Positions 40,191 to 53,591 are shown, counted from the first letter of the stretch. The stretch is 64,000 bases of DNA from Nocardioidaceae bacterium UBA4001 (GCA_002384855.1 DGBP01000015.1:62001-126000); one strand, 5' to 3'. Notes: generated by a model not told the origin, from the sequence alone. Translations and numbers: made by a program.

Positions 40191-41286
40191 GCGACCCAGC
40201 CTCGTCCCCGCCGCCGCCGGTCACGGCACCCGCGCGCGGCGTGATCGTGCCCGCCTCGATCTCCTCGGCCCAGTGGCAGGCCACCCGGTGCCCGGGGCGC
40301 AGCTCACGCAGCTCCGGCCGCTCGGTGTCGCACCTGGTCTCCTGCCGGAACGGGCAGCGGGTGTGGAAGCGGCAGCCCGCCGGCGGGTTCGACGGTGAGG
40401 GCAGGTCGCCGGTCAGCAGGATCCGCTCACGGTTCTCCTCGACGACCGGGTCAGGCACGGGCACCGCCGACATCAAGGCTTTGGTGTAGGGGTGCAGCGG
40501 CTCGGAGTACAGGTCGTCCGAGGGCGCCTGCTCGACGATGCCGCCGAGGTACATCACCGCGACCTCGTCCGAGACGTGGCGCACCACCGCAAGGTCGTGG
40601 GCGATCACGAGGTAGGTCAGGCCGAGCTCGTCCTGGAGCTCCTCGAGGAGGTTGAGGACCTGGGCCTGGATCGACACGTCGAGCGCCGAGACCGGCTCGT
40701 CAGCGATGACAAAGGCAGGCTCCATCGCGATCGCCCGGGCGATGCCGATGCGCTGACGCTGCCCGCCCGAGAACTCGTGGGGGTACTTCCGGGCCGCTGA
40801 CGCAGGGAGGCCGACCTTGTCCAGCAGCTCCCGCACCTTGGTCCGCGCGTCGAAGGCGATCCCGTGGGCACGCAGGGGCTCGGTCAGGATGGTCTCGATG
40901 CTCTGCCGAGGATTCAGGCTGGCGAGCGGGTCCTGGAAGACCATCTGCATGTTCTGCCGCTGCCGGCGCAGCTCCTCACCCTGGAGGGTCGCCACGTCGA
41001 CACCGTCGATCCAGACACTGCCCTCCGTGACGGGAGACAGGCGCAGGATCGCGCGGCCCAGCGTGGACTTGCCGCAACCGGACTCGCCGACCAGGCCGAG
41101 CGTCGTGCCCCGCCTGATCTCCAGGTCGACCCCGTCGACGGCGTACACGTGGCCGGTGGTGCGGGCCAGGATCGCTCCGCCCTTGATCGGGAAGTGCACC
41201 TTGAGGCCCCGCACGGAGACCAGCACGTCGTCGTCCTGCGGCGTCGCCACCGGTTCGGCGCTCTGGGCGGTCACGGGGTCACGCAT
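40168..41286 (-). CDS. oppF: Oligopeptide ABC transporter ATPase, OppF-like
   Basis: This 372-residue ATP-binding subunit has Walker A GESGCGKST, Q-loop MVFQDPLASLNPR, signature FSGGQRQRIGIARAI and Walker B VIADEPVSALDVS. The OppF/DppF C-terminal zinc-type region follows (NPPAGCRFHTRCPFRQETRC), typical of peptide and nickel importers. ATG 41286 overlaps the stop of oppD by eight bases. It is last in a complete five-gene importer operon oppA-B-C-D-F. Confidence 0.93.
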   Translation of the reverse strand: MRDPVTAQSAEPVATPQDDDVLVSVRGLKVHFPIKGGAILARTTGHVYAVDGVDLEIRRGTTLGLVGESGCGKSTLGRAILRLSPVTEGSVWIDGVDVATLQGEELRRQRQNMQMVFQDPLASLNPRQSIETILTEPLRAHGIAFDARTKVRELLDKVGLPASAARKYPHEFSGGQRQRIGIARAIAMEPAFVIADEPVSALDVSIQAQVLNLLEELQDELGLTYLVIAHDLAVVRHVSDEVAVMYLGGIVEQAPSDDLYSEPLHPYTKALMSAVPVPDPVVEENRERILLTGDLPSPSNPPAGCRFHTRCPFRQETRCDTERPELRELRPGHRVACHWAEEIEAGTITPRAGAVTGGGGDEAGSLSFDQRG

Positions 41287-42358
41287 CCGTTCTCTGGTCG
41301 TCGGGCAGGTCGTCGGAGAGGGGGTTGTGGCACCGCAGCTCGCGGTCGCCGTCGGGGCGCAGGGCGGGCGTGACCCTCCTGCAGTCGTCGACGGCGTTCC
41401 TGCAGCGCGGCGCGAAGGCGCAGCCGTGGGTCCACGGCAGCACGTTCGTCGGCGAGCCGGGGATCGGCGTGAGCGGCGCACCACGTGGGGAGTCGAGCCG
41501 GGGGACGCTCTCGAGGAGGCCGCCGGTGTAGGGGTGGCGGGGGTTCCCGAAGAGCACCCGCCTGGTCGCCGACTCCACGATACGGCCGGAGTACATGACG
41601 TTCACCTTGTCGCACAGCCCTGCCACGACCCCGAGGTCGTGGGTGATCATCAGCAGGGCCGCACCGGTGTCGGCGACGAGCTCCTTGAGCAGCTCGAGGA
41701 TCTGCGCCTGGATCGTCACGTCCAGGGCCGTGGTGGGCTCGTCGGCGATCAGCAGCCGCGGCTCGCAGGCGAGCGCCATCGCGATCAGCATCCGCTGGCG
41801 CATGCCACCGGACAGCTGGTGGGGGTACTCCTTGAGCCGCCGTTTGGGGTCGGGGATGCCGACCTTCTGCAGCAGCTCCCCGGCGCGCGCGAGGGCGTCG
41901 CCCTTGCTCAGCTCGAAGTGCCGCCGGAGGATCTCGGTCACCTGGGTCCCGATCGGGACGACCGGGTTCAGCGACGTCATCGGGTCCTGGAAGACCATCG
42001 CGATGTCGCGGCCGCGCAGGGAGGACATCCGCCGAGAGGACCAGGTGAGCAGGTTCTCGTTGTCGTACCTCACCTCGCCGGACGTCTTCACGCCCCGGTC
42101 GGGGAGCAGCCCCATGATCGCCAGCGAGGTCACGGACTTGCCGCTGCCGGACTCCCCCACCAGGCCGATGTGCTCGCCGGGGCGGATGTCGAAGGAGACC
42201 TCGTCGACGGCGCGGGCCTCCCTCTGCCCGCGGACCCCGAAGGTCACCGCGAGGTCGCGCACGGACAGCAGCGTGCCGTCGCCGTTGAGGTTGCCCCGGC
42301 CCTGGTGGACGCCGGCAGGGGCGGCGGAGGAGTCGAGGAACTCGGAGGTCACGGTCAT
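41279..42358 (-). CDS. oppD: Oligopeptide ABC transporter ATPase, OppD-like
   Basis: This 359-residue ATP-binding subunit has Walker A GESGSGKSV, Q-loop MVFQDPMTSLNPV, signature LSGGMRQRMLIAMALA, Walker B LLIADEPTTALDVT and the C-terminal GCAFAPRCRNAVDDC cysteine region of this subfamily. It overlaps oppC by four bases. It pairs with the OppF-like protein to energise the permease. Confidence 0.93.
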   Translation of the reverse strand: MTVTSEFLDSSAAPAGVHQGRGNLNGDGTLLSVRDLAVTFGVRGQREARAVDEVSFDIRPGEHIGLVGESGSGKSVTSLAIMGLLPDRGVKTSGEVRYDNENLLTWSSRRMSSLRGRDIAMVFQDPMTSLNPVVPIGTQVTEILRRHFELSKGDALARAGELLQKVGIPDPKRRLKEYPHQLSGGMRQRMLIAMALACEPRLLIADEPTTALDVTIQAQILELLKELVADTGAALLMITHDLGVVAGLCDKVNVMYSGRIVESATRRVLFGNPRHPYTGGLLESVPRLDSPRGAPLTPIPGSPTNVLPWTHGCAFAPRCRNAVDDCRRVTPALRPDGDRELRCHNPLSDDLPDDQRTDA

Positions 42359-43305
42359 CGCCTCGTTCGGGGGTCGAGGGCCTCACGCATCGCCTCACCG
42401 AGGAGCGTGAAACCGAGAGCGGTGACGGCGATCGCGAAGCCGGGCAGCAGGGCGAGCCGCGGCGCGGCCTCGAACCGGTCCTGGGCGGCCACCAGCATGC
42501 GCCCCCACTCGGCAACAGCGGGGTCGGACTCACCGAGCCCGAGGAAGGACAGGGCGGCGACCTCGATGATCGCGGTGGCGAGGTTCAGCGTCGCTTGCAC
42601 GATCGTCGGTCCCACCGAGTTGGGCAGCACGTGGCCGATGATGATCCGGCGCCGGCGGATGCCGAGCGCGGTGGCCGCGAGGACGTAGTCGCCCTTGTTC
42701 TGCGACAGCATCGACCCGCGCAGGAGACGCGCGAAGATCGGCACCTGCGCCACACCGATCGCGATCATGATCGAGTAGGCGTTCTGTCCGAGCACGGCCG
42801 CGATGCTCACCGCGAGCAGCAGGCTCGGGATCGACAGCATGATGTCGACCGCGCGCATGATCACGGTGTCGACCCACCCGCCGAGTCCACCGGCCAGGAC
42901 ACCGAGGAGCGTGCCGACCGACAGTCCCAGCGCGGTGGAGACGACGCCGTACACGAGTGACTGTCGGGCGCCGAACAGCATCTGGGTGTAGAGGTCGGAG
43001 CCGAACCGGTCCAGGCCCAGCAGGTGGTCCGGGCTGGGCCCGGGAACACTGGTCGGTGACACCTCACCCGACCACTGGGTGGAGCCGGGTTCGTACGGCG
43101 TCAGCCAGGGGGCGATGATCGCGACCACGACGAAGGCGAGCACGATCAGCGCGCCCACGATCGCCGTGGGGTTGCGCCGCAGTCGCCGCCAGGCGCCGCG
43201 CCACAGGCTCAGGCCGCGCTCGTCCTCCTCGTAGGCACCGGTCTCGGGACCGGACGGGTCGTTGCCGGTGAACGGCCCCTGGGCAGGAGGGAGGGGGATT
43301 GTCAT
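42355..43305 (-). CDS. oppC: Oligopeptide ABC transporter permease, OppC-like
   Basis: This 316-residue permease has an N-terminal cytosolic extension, an amphipathic segment, then six predicted membrane helices. The conserved EAA-type cytoplasmic loop appears in DYVLAATALGIRRRRIIIGHVLPNSVGP, which contacts the ATPases. An OppC-N-type N-terminal region (RRNPTAIVGALIVLAFVVVA) is present. It overlaps oppB by four bases. Confidence 0.93.
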   Translation of the reverse strand: MTIPLPPAQGPFTGNDPSGPETGAYEEDERGLSLWRGAWRRLRRNPTAIVGALIVLAFVVVAIIAPWLTPYEPGSTQWSGEVSPTSVPGPSPDHLLGLDRFGSDLYTQMLFGARQSLVYGVVSTALGLSVGTLLGVLAGGLGGWVDTVIMRAVDIMLSIPSLLLAVSIAAVLGQNAYSIMIAIGVAQVPIFARLLRGSMLSQNKGDYVLAATALGIRRRRIIIGHVLPNSVGPTIVQATLNLATAIIEVAALSFLGLGESDPAVAEWGRMLVAAQDRFEAAPRLALLPGFAIAVTALGFTLLGEAMREALDPRTRR

Positions 43306-44306
43306 GACACACGCACCCGGGGGTCGATGATGCCGTACCCGACATCGACGGCGAGGTTGATCAACGCGTAGATCAGGGCGATGAAGAGGATGTAGCCCTG
43401 GAGCACCGGGTAGTCACGCTGGCTGATGGCGCTGAACAGGTACTGCCCCACGCCGTTGAACGCGAACACGGTCTCCGTGAGCACCGCACCGGCGAACAGC
43501 AGGCCCGCCTGCAGCCCGATGGTGGTCGTCACCGGTAGCAGCGCGTTGCGCAGGATGTGGCGCCGGCTGATCACCGCCGGCGAGAGGCCCTTGGACTCCG
43601 CGGTACGGACGTAGTCCTCGTGCATGACCTCGGCGACCGAGGCCCGGGTGATGCGGACGATGATCGCCAGCGGGATGGTGCCGAGCGCGATCGCCGGGAG
43701 CGCCAGGTGGACCATCGCGTTCCAGGCGGCGTCCCACTCCTGGGTCATAAGGCCGTCGAGCACGTAGAAGTTCGTGATGTGGGTGGCGTCGATCCGCGCG
43801 TCCTGCCGGAAGCTCGTCGGCAGCCAGCCCAGCCACTGGGCGAAGACCAGCTTGAGCAGGATGGCGAGGAAGAACACCGGCGTGACCACACCCAGCAGTG
43901 AGCCCGACACGATGGCGGTGTCGATGAAGCGGCCCTGGTGGCGTGCCGCGTAGTAACCCAGCGGCACGCCGACCACGATCGCGAGGAGCAGCGCGCTCAT
44001 GCCCAGCTCCACCGTTGCGGGGAACTTCTCGAAGAAACTTTCCAGGACCGGCTGGCCGGTCTGGATCGACCGGCCGAAGTCCCCGTTCAGCAGCGCCTTG
44101 ACGTAGAGCAGGTACTGCTGGAGCACGGGCTCGTTGAACCCGTAGAGCTCGTTGACGCGCGCGATGCCCTCCGGCGTCGCCCGTTGGCCCAGCAACGCCC
44201 GGGCCGGGTCTCCGGGGAGAGCCCGGACCCAGGCGAAGAGGAGGATCGACAGACCGACGAGCACCGGCACGAGCAGTGCCAGACGCCGGAGGACAAAGCG
44301 CAGCAT
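43302..44306 (-). CDS. oppB: Oligopeptide ABC transporter permease, OppB-like
   Basis: This 334-residue permease has six membrane helices; the first is preceded by MLRFVLRRLALLVPVLVGLS, the usual OppB opening. The EAA-type loop reads HEDYVRTAESKGLSPAVISRRHILRNALLPVTT. A hairpin at 44325-44340 separates it from oppA, consistent with lower expression of the membrane subunits than of the binding protein. Confidence 0.94.
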   Translation of the reverse strand: MLRFVLRRLALLVPVLVGLSILLFAWVRALPGDPARALLGQRATPEGIARVNELYGFNEPVLQQYLLYVKALLNGDFGRSIQTGQPVLESFFEKFPATVELGMSALLLAIVVGVPLGYYAARHQGRFIDTAIVSGSLLGVVTPVFFLAILLKLVFAQWLGWLPTSFRQDARIDATHITNFYVLDGLMTQEWDAAWNAMVHLALPAIALGTIPLAIIVRITRASVAEVMHEDYVRTAESKGLSPAVISRRHILRNALLPVTTTIGLQAGLLFAGAVLTETVFAFNGVGQYLFSAISQRDYPVLQGYILFIALIYALINLAVDVGYGIIDPRVRVS

Positions 44307-44324
44307 CGAGAGGGACCCTTAGCT

Positions 44325-44340
44325 ACCGCCCTGAGGCGGT
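44325..44340 (-). terminator. Attenuator-like hairpin between oppA and oppB
   Basis: ACCGCC (44325-44330), loop CTGA and GGCGGT (44335-44340) form a compact stem-loop in the 58-bp gap between the binding-protein gene and the permease genes. Such a stem typically protects or partly terminates the upstream transcript in binding-protein operons. Confidence 0.55.
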
Positions 44341-44364
44341 TCGAGGAGCGATCAGGAGCAGACC

Positions 44365-46029
44365 TCAGTCACCGACGGTGACCGAGCTCCACACCTCGTC
44401 GTTCACCGGGCTCGTCTGGTAGCCCGTGACGTCCGGCCCGAAGGCGAGCGACGGCGCCGGGTGGGCGATCGGGACGGCGGGCACGAACTCCGCGACGTCC
44501 TGGTTGATCTCCTCGTAGAGCGGCGTCTGCTCCTCGACCGTCGGGATCCCGCGGGCCTGTGCCAGCTTGTCGAACAACTCCTTGTTGTCGAACCCGAACT
44601 CGTCGGTCTGGGTGCCGAAGAAGACGCCGACGAAGTTGTCGGAGTCGTTGTAGTCACCGGTCCAGCCGAGCAGGTGCAGTCCGTGGTCCGCGGACCCGGT
44701 CACCTTGTCGAGGTAGTCGGGCGACCATACGTCGGCGACGGGTTTGATCTTCAACCCGACCGCCTCGAGCTGCGAGCGCAGCACGTTGAACGTGTCGGCC
44801 GGCGAGGGCATGTACGGACGACTCACGTCGGTCGGGTAGTTGAACTCGAGCGTCGTACCGTCGGCCCCTGCCTCCTGCAGCAGCCGCTTGGCCTTCTCGG
44901 GGTCGTAGTCGTAGGTCGTGACGTCATCGGTCCAGCCGGTGACCGACTGCGGCATGAAGTTGATCGCGATCTCCGAGCCCTCGGGCAGCGACGCCGCGGC
45001 CACCTCCTCCTTGTCGATCGCGTGGGCGATCGCCTGGCGCACCTTGATGTCGTTCAGGGGCTTGGTCTTCTGGTTCATGCCCAGGTAGAGGACCGTGAAG
45101 GGCTCGCGCGCCATGATCTGCATGCCGGCGTCCTCCAGCGGCTGCAGGTCGGCCGGACCGATCAGGTCGGCTCCGTCGACCTCGCCCTGCTGCACGGCGG
45201 TCGCCCGTGCCTTGGCGTCCTCGATCGCCACGACCCGGACGGTGTCGACCTTGGCGACCTCGCCCCAGTAGTCGTCGTTGCGGCTGAGCGTGACCTGGTT
45301 GCCGCGCTCCCACGACTCGAACTTGAAGGGACCGGTGCCGGTCGGGTGCTTGGTGGAGTAGTCCGTGGTGTTGACGTTGCTCGCGGCGTCGTCCTGGTAC
45401 TCCTGCAGCGCGGTGGGGCTCTGCATGGACAGGGCAGGCAGCGACAGCGCGGCGACGAAGCCGGCGAACGGGCTGTTCAGCTGGATCTGGACCTTGTCGT
45501 CACCGTCCGTGGTGCACGACTCGTAGATGCCCTCGCCCGCCTTCGGCCCCTCGGCGAACCCGCGGAAGAGCTTGCCGTAGTAGTAGGCGAAGTCGTCGGA
45601 CTGGACGCCCTCCGGGAAGTTGTACCAGCGGTCGAAGTTGAAGCACACCGCCTCGGCGTTGAAGTCCGTGCCGTCGTGGAACTTGACGCCGGTCTCCAGG
45701 GTGAAGTCGTAGGTCAGGCCGTCCTCGCTGACGGTCCACTCCTTGGCCAGGAGCGGAGCCGGGTCCGCGGTCCCGGGCTCGGTGCCCACGAGGCCCTCGA
45801 AGATCTGGCGGGCGACGCGGAAGGTCTCGCCGTCGGACGCGAAGGCAGGGTCGAGCAGCTCGGGCTCGGCCGCACCGGCGAACACGAAGGTGCCGCCGCC
45901 GGCCTCGCCCTCGGTCCCTTCCTCACCGCCGTTGCCGCGCTCGCTCTCGGCGCAGCTGCTGAGCAGGAGCGCGGCGCCGGCCAGCACCGCTGTCGTGGCC
46001 ACACGGCCTCGCCTGAATCTGGTTCTCAC
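44365..46029 (-). CDS. oppA: Oligopeptide ABC transporter substrate-binding lipoprotein
   Basis: This 554-residue exported solute-binding protein of family 5 has a short basic region, a hydrophobic signal and the lipobox LLSSC (Cys26). The mature domain carries the family landmarks ELLDPAFASDGETFRVARQIFEGLV, VKFHDGTDFNAEAVCFNFDRW, TGTGPFKFESWERGNQVTLSRNDDYWG and the IKVRQAIAHAIDK motif. It binds peptides or dipeptide-like compounds. GTG 46029 (RTRFRRGRV...) is chosen because GAGG lies six bases upstream; the frame is open a little further. Confidence 0.93.
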   Translation of the reverse strand: MRTRFRRGRVATTAVLAGAALLLSSCAESERGNGGEEGTEGEAGGGTFVFAGAAEPELLDPAFASDGETFRVARQIFEGLVGTEPGTADPAPLLAKEWTVSEDGLTYDFTLETGVKFHDGTDFNAEAVCFNFDRWYNFPEGVQSDDFAYYYGKLFRGFAEGPKAGEGIYESCTTDGDDKVQIQLNSPFAGFVAALSLPALSMQSPTALQEYQDDAASNVNTTDYSTKHPTGTGPFKFESWERGNQVTLSRNDDYWGEVAKVDTVRVVAIEDAKARATAVQQGEVDGADLIGPADLQPLEDAGMQIMAREPFTVLYLGMNQKTKPLNDIKVRQAIAHAIDKEEVAAASLPEGSEIAINFMPQSVTGWTDDVTTYDYDPEKAKRLLQEAGADGTTLEFNYPTDVSRPYMPSPADTFNVLRSQLEAVGLKIKPVADVWSPDYLDKVTGSADHGLHLLGWTGDYNDSDNFVGVFFGTQTDEFGFDNKELFDKLAQARGIPTVEEQTPLYEEINQDVAEFVPAVPIAHPAPSLAFGPDVTGYQTSPVNDEVWSSVTVGD

Positions 46030-46150
46030 ATGCCACCTCACAGTTGCGTGCCCCCACACGGATGTCAGGGCGGATCGGGTGGACCCTACTCTCCTGCCCC
46101 GGCGACCGGAACGCTTGTGGCGCGCCGGGAAGGTAGCGATCTCGCAACGA

Positions 46151-46807
46151 TCAGGCGCTCGACGTGCCTGGAAGTGTCGAATGCGTGAGCCCCTCCAGGG
46201 TGTCGCGGAAGATCCTCCGCTCGCCCGGGAGCACCGGCACGTGGTTGGGCACCACCAGCACCGTGCAGCCGGCTGCCTCGGCCGACCGTGCCCCGGTGTT
46301 CGAGTCTTCGATCGCCAGCGTCCTGGCCGGGTCGACCCCGAGGACGGCCGCCGCCTTCTGGTACGGCTCGGGATGCGGCTTGCCCTGCGTCACGGCGTCT
46401 CCGGTGACCACGACCTCGAACGTGCCCTCCGGCAGGCCGGCCAGGATCGGGGCGACGAAGCGTCGGTAGGACATCGTGACCAGGGCGCAGCGCACGCCGT
46501 TGTCGCGCAGGTCGGCGAGGAGCTCCGGCGCGCCGGGCCGCCACGGGACCTCCTTCTCCACCCTGGCGACCACCCGGTCGAGAAGCTCCTCGACGATGTC
46601 GGCGGGCTCGAGGTCCACTCCCCCGTGCTCGCGGATGTAGCGGCCGGAGTCGATGAGGTCGTTGCCGACGAGGTTCAGCGCGTGCTCGGTGCTCCAGGTG
46701 CCGCCGTGGAGCTCGACCAGCTCGAACTCCGACTGGATCCAGTACGGCTCGGTGTCGACGAGCGTGCCGTCCATGTCCCACAGGACGGCATCGGGCAGGT
46801 GCGACAT
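46151..46807 (-). CDS. HAD superfamily phosphatase
   Basis: This 218-residue HAD subfamily IA hydrolase of the beta-phosphoglucomutase/phosphatase type has motif I AVLWDMDGTLVDTEPYW (Asp11 nucleophile, Asp13), motif II TMSYR, motif III with Lys in GKPHPEPYQKAA and motif IV IEDSNTGARSAEAAG. The substrate is unknown, probably a small sugar phosphate or nucleotide. It starts four bases after metH on the same strand and is likely co-transcribed. Confidence 0.9.
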   Translation of the reverse strand: MSHLPDAVLWDMDGTLVDTEPYWIQSEFELVELHGGTWSTEHALNLVGNDLIDSGRYIREHGGVDLEPADIVEELLDRVVARVEKEVPWRPGAPELLADLRDNGVRCALVTMSYRRFVAPILAGLPEGTFEVVVTGDAVTQGKPHPEPYQKAAAVLGVDPARTLAIEDSNTGARSAEAAGCTVLVVPNHVPVLPGERRIFRDTLEGLTHSTLPGTSSA

Positions 46808-46810
46808 CCC

Positions 46811-50557
<3,747 letters not shown>

Positions 50558-50671
50558 AGGGCTCCTCGTCGGTGGTGGGGGCAGAGATGCCTCCACCCCA
50601 CATTAGGTGCCCGCCGGAACGGCCCTCCGAGGTCGTCCCGGATGCTGACACCTGCGGACTACGCTGGGGGC

Positions 50672-51523
50672 GTGATCGAGCTCGAAGAGGTACCCGACCT
50701 GGAGTCGCCCGTCCTGATCGCAGCCTTCGAGGGCTGGAACGACGCGGCCGACGCAGCCTCGTCGGTGGTGGACCACCTGATCAAGGTGTGGGACGCCCGA
50801 GTCGTGGCCGCGATCGACCCCGAGGACTTCTACGACTTCCAGATGAACCGCCCCGTCGTGGGCACCAACGACGCCGGCATGCGCAAGATCACCTGGCCGT
50901 CCACCCAGCTGTCGGTCGCCCGCCCGCCCGGCTCGGACCGCGACGTGGTGCTCCTGCGCGGGATCGAGCCGAACATGCGCTGGCGCCAGTTCGCCGCCGA
51001 GCTGCTGGCCGGCGCCGAGGAGCTGGGGGTCGAGATGGTGGTGACCCTCGGCGCCCTGCTCGCCGACACGCCGCACACCCGGCCGGTCCCGGTGACCGGT
51101 ACGGCGTCCGAGCCCGACCTCGTGGACCGGCTGAAGCTGGAGGAGTCCACCTATGAGGGTCCGGTCGGGATCGTCGGGGTCTTCCAGGACGCCTGCGCGC
51201 AGCTCGACATCCCGGCCGTCTCGTTCTGGGCGGCCGTCCCGCACTACGTGGCCCAGCCGCCCTGCCCCAAGGCGACGCTCGCCCTGATCGGCCGGCTCGA
51301 GGAGCTGCTCGAGATCTCCATCCCGCTCGCCGACCTCCCGGAGGAGGCACGCGCCTGGGAGCGTGGGGTCGACGAGCTCTCCGAGGAGGACGAGGAGATC
51401 GCCGACTACGTCCGGGCCCTGGAGGAGACCCGCGACACCGCGGAGCTCCCGGAGGCCAGCGGCGAGGCCATCGCCCGGGAGTTCGAGCGGTACCTCAAGC
51501 GTCGGGAGACCGACGACCAGTAG
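50672..51523 (+). CDS. PAC2 family protein
   Basis: This 283-residue protein of the PAC2 (proteasome assembly chaperone 2-like) family is a conserved actinobacterial protein of unknown exact role. Landmarks are PVLIAAFEGWNDAADAAS, VAAIDPEDFYDFQMNRPVV, DVVLLRGIEPNMRWRQFAAELL and VSFWAAVPHYVAQPPCPKATLALI. GTG 50672 lies eight bases after TACGCT, a plausible -10, suggesting a leaderless transcript; ATG 50642 is an alternative. A link to the proteasome locus 15 kb away is tempting, but the bacterial proteins have not been shown to assemble proteasomes. Confidence 0.88.
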   Translation: MIELEEVPDLESPVLIAAFEGWNDAADAASSVVDHLIKVWDARVVAAIDPEDFYDFQMNRPVVGTNDAGMRKITWPSTQLSVARPPGSDRDVVLLRGIEPNMRWRQFAAELLAGAEELGVEMVVTLGALLADTPHTRPVPVTGTASEPDLVDRLKLEESTYEGPVGIVGVFQDACAQLDIPAVSFWAAVPHYVAQPPCPKATLALIGRLEELLEISIPLADLPEEARAWERGVDELSEEDEEIADYVRALEETRDTAELPEASGEAIAREFERYLKRRETDDQ

Positions 51524-51539
51524 CGGCTCATCGCTCGGC

Positions 51540-52772
51540 TCAGAGCGCGATGCCGAGCCGGGCGTCGAGGAGCGCGCGGACCTCGGTCTCGCCGGAGCCG
51601 TCCCAGGTGGCAGAGCGGCAGGCCCGGGCCCAGGTGTCGACGGCCTCGAGCGCGGCGGGGGCGTCGAGGTCGGCGGCGAGGCGGTCTCGCACGTCCCGCA
51701 CGAGCGAGGCGGCGTCCGCGCGCGTGGCCCGGGCAGCGGCGTCGCGCCAGGTCGCGAGGCGCAGCTCGGCCTGCTCGATGTCCTGGTGCGTCCACTCCCA
51801 GTCGCTGCGGTAGTGGTGGCCGAGGAGCGCCAGGCGGATCGCCATGGGGTCGGTGCCGGAGGTGCGGAGCCGGGAGACGAACACCAGGTTGCCGCGTGAC
51901 TTCGACATCTTCTCGCCCTCGTAGGCGACCATGCCGGCGTGCATGTAGAGGCGCGCGAACGGCTCCCCACCACTGGCCGCCTGGGCCTCGGCGGCGCTCA
52001 TCTCGTGGTGCGGGAAGACCAGGTCGCTGCCGCCGCCCTGGACGTCGAAGCTCCCCCCGAGGTGCTCCAGCGCGATCGACGAGCACTCGATGTGCCAGCC
52101 CGGACGTCCGCGACCCAGCGCGGAGTCCCACGCGGGCTCCCCGGGCCGCTCGGCCTGCCAGAGCAGCGTGTCGAGCGGGTGCTTCTTGCCCGGCCGGTGC
52201 GGGTCGCCTCCCCGCTCGGGGAGGATCTCGATCATCTGCTCCTCGGTGAGCCCGGAGATCTCCCCGAACCTCGGGTCGGAGTGGACCGAGAAGTACAGGT
52301 CCCCGTCGACCTCGTAGGTGAAGCCGCGGTCCCGAAGGCGCGAGGCGAGCTCCACCGCGAGCGGGATCGACTCGACGGCGCCGACGTAGGCGTCCGGGGT
52401 CAGGGAGCGCAGCGCCTCCATGTCCGCCCGGAACAGCTCGGTCTGCTCCTCGGCCAGCTCGCGCCAGTCGGCGCCGGTCGCCGCGGCACGCTCGAGCAGC
52501 GGGTCGTCGACGTCGGTGACGTTCTGCACGTAGCGCACCTCGTGGCCCGCGTCCCGCCAGGCCCGGTTGAGCAGGTCGAAGGCGACGTAGGTCGCGGCGT
52601 GGCCCATGTGCGTGGCGTCGTACGGCGTGATCCCGCAGACGTACATCCGTGCGCACCCGTCGGGCGAGGTCCTCTCGACCTGGCCGGTGGCGGTGTCGTG
52701 CACCGACACGGCGGGGCCCGGACCGTACGTCTCGACGAGGGAGGGAACCGGCGGGCTCTGCCATGCGCGCAT
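51540..52772 (-). CDS. mshC: Mycothiol ligase MshC (cysteine:GlcN-Ins ligase)
   Basis: This 410-residue relative of cysteinyl-tRNA synthetase ligates cysteine to GlcN-inositol in mycothiol biosynthesis. The HIGH-like motif is in YVCGITPYDATHMGHAATYV and the KMSKS motif is EKMSKSRGN. The zinc-binding region and GWHIECSSIALEHLGG are also in place. It lacks the CysRS C-terminal tRNA-binding domain. The start MRAWQSP is the MshC signature; ATG 52772 follows TAGGCT, suggesting a leaderless transcript. It is followed in the opposite direction by PAC2. Confidence 0.94.
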   Translation of the reverse strand: MRAWQSPPVPSLVETYGPGPAVSVHDTATGQVERTSPDGCARMYVCGITPYDATHMGHAATYVAFDLLNRAWRDAGHEVRYVQNVTDVDDPLLERAAATGADWRELAEEQTELFRADMEALRSLTPDAYVGAVESIPLAVELASRLRDRGFTYEVDGDLYFSVHSDPRFGEISGLTEEQMIEILPERGGDPHRPGKKHPLDTLLWQAERPGEPAWDSALGRGRPGWHIECSSIALEHLGGSFDVQGGGSDLVFPHHEMSAAEAQAASGGEPFARLYMHAGMVAYEGEKMSKSRGNLVFVSRLRTSGTDPMAIRLALLGHHYRSDWEWTHQDIEQAELRLATWRDAAARATRADAASLVRDVRDRLAADLDAPAALEAVDTWARACRSATWDGSGETEVRALLDARLGIAL

Positions 52773-52796
52773 GCCGGGAAGCCTAGCCAACGAGGG

Positions 52797-53591
52797 TCAG
52801 AAGGCAGGCCACGGGATCGCGGGCCACTCCCCCGACGGAAGCGGCATGCGGCCGTGCTCCAGCAGCGCCGCGCAGCGGTCGCGCAGGGCCGCCACCTCGT
52901 CGGGGTCGAGCAGCCGGTCCAGGGCTGCGCGCAACGGGTCGTCGCCGGCCAGCCGCGCCGCCAGCCCCGCGAGCGCGGCCCGCTCCTCGTCGGCGAGGGG
53001 CAGGGTCGCCCAGCCCCACAGCACCGTCCTGAGCTTGGGGTCCACGTGGAAGCAGACGCCGTGGTCGACGCCGTAGCGGTGGCCGTCCGGCATCGCCAGG
53101 ACGTGCCCGCCCTTGCGGTCGGAGTTGTTGACCACCGCGTCGAAGACCGCCATGCGCCGGAGCACCGGGGTGTCCTCGTGGACCAGCGTGACCTCGTTCC
53201 CCTCCCCGTCCTCGGCGTCGACCACCGCCAGGAAGCGCTCGGGCACCTCGCCCCGGGGGACGACGTCGACGGGCGACTGCTCCGGGTCGGGCTCGCACCA
53301 CACCTGGGCCATGCCACGTCCGAGCGGACCGTCGCGCTCGACGGTCACCGGCACCAGGTCCCAGCCCAGTGCCTCCGAGACCAGGTACGCCGCAACCTCG
53401 CGCCCGGCCAGCGTGCCGTCGGGGAAGTCCCACAACGGGCGCTCGCCCGACACCGGCTTGTAGACGCAGCGCAGGCTGTGTTCTCCGAGGGTCGCCGTGG
53501 CGACCAGCGTGACGTTGGAGGCGGGCAGCACACGTCCGACGAGCTCGAGGGCCCCGTCGGTGAGCACTTCGCGCTGCTCCTCGGGGCTCAC
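52797..53591 (-). CDS. SCO1664 family protein (kinase-like fold)
   Basis: This 264-residue protein belongs to a conserved actinobacterial family found beside mshC. It contains LRCVYKPVSGERPLWDFPDGTLAGREVAAYLVSEALGWDLVPVTV and VFDAVVNNSDRKGGHVL...YGVDHGVCFH. These resemble the nucleotide-binding Lys and the Asp/Asn catalytic-loop and DHG elements of PI3K/HipA-like kinases. The substrate is unknown. GTG 53591 overlaps the stop of the DUF3090 gene (GTGA). Confidence 0.85.
   Translation of the reverse strand: MSPEEQREVLTDGALELVGRVLPASNVTLVATATLGEHSLRCVYKPVSGERPLWDFPDGTLAGREVAAYLVSEALGWDLVPVTVERDGPLGRGMAQVWCEPDPEQSPVDVVPRGEVPERFLAVVDAEDGEGNEVTLVHEDTPVLRRMAVFDAVVNNSDRKGGHVLAMPDGHRYGVDHGVCFHVDPKLRTVLWGWATLPLADEERAALAGLAARLAGDDPLRAALDRLLDPDEVAALRDRCAALLEHGRMPLPSGEWPAIPWPAF

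Noticed and set aside
50558..50671. Cobalamin riboswitch upstream of metH
   Set aside because: The gap is only 114 bp and no B12-box or matching fold was seen; two more B12-dependent genes (kamDE) also lack one nearby.
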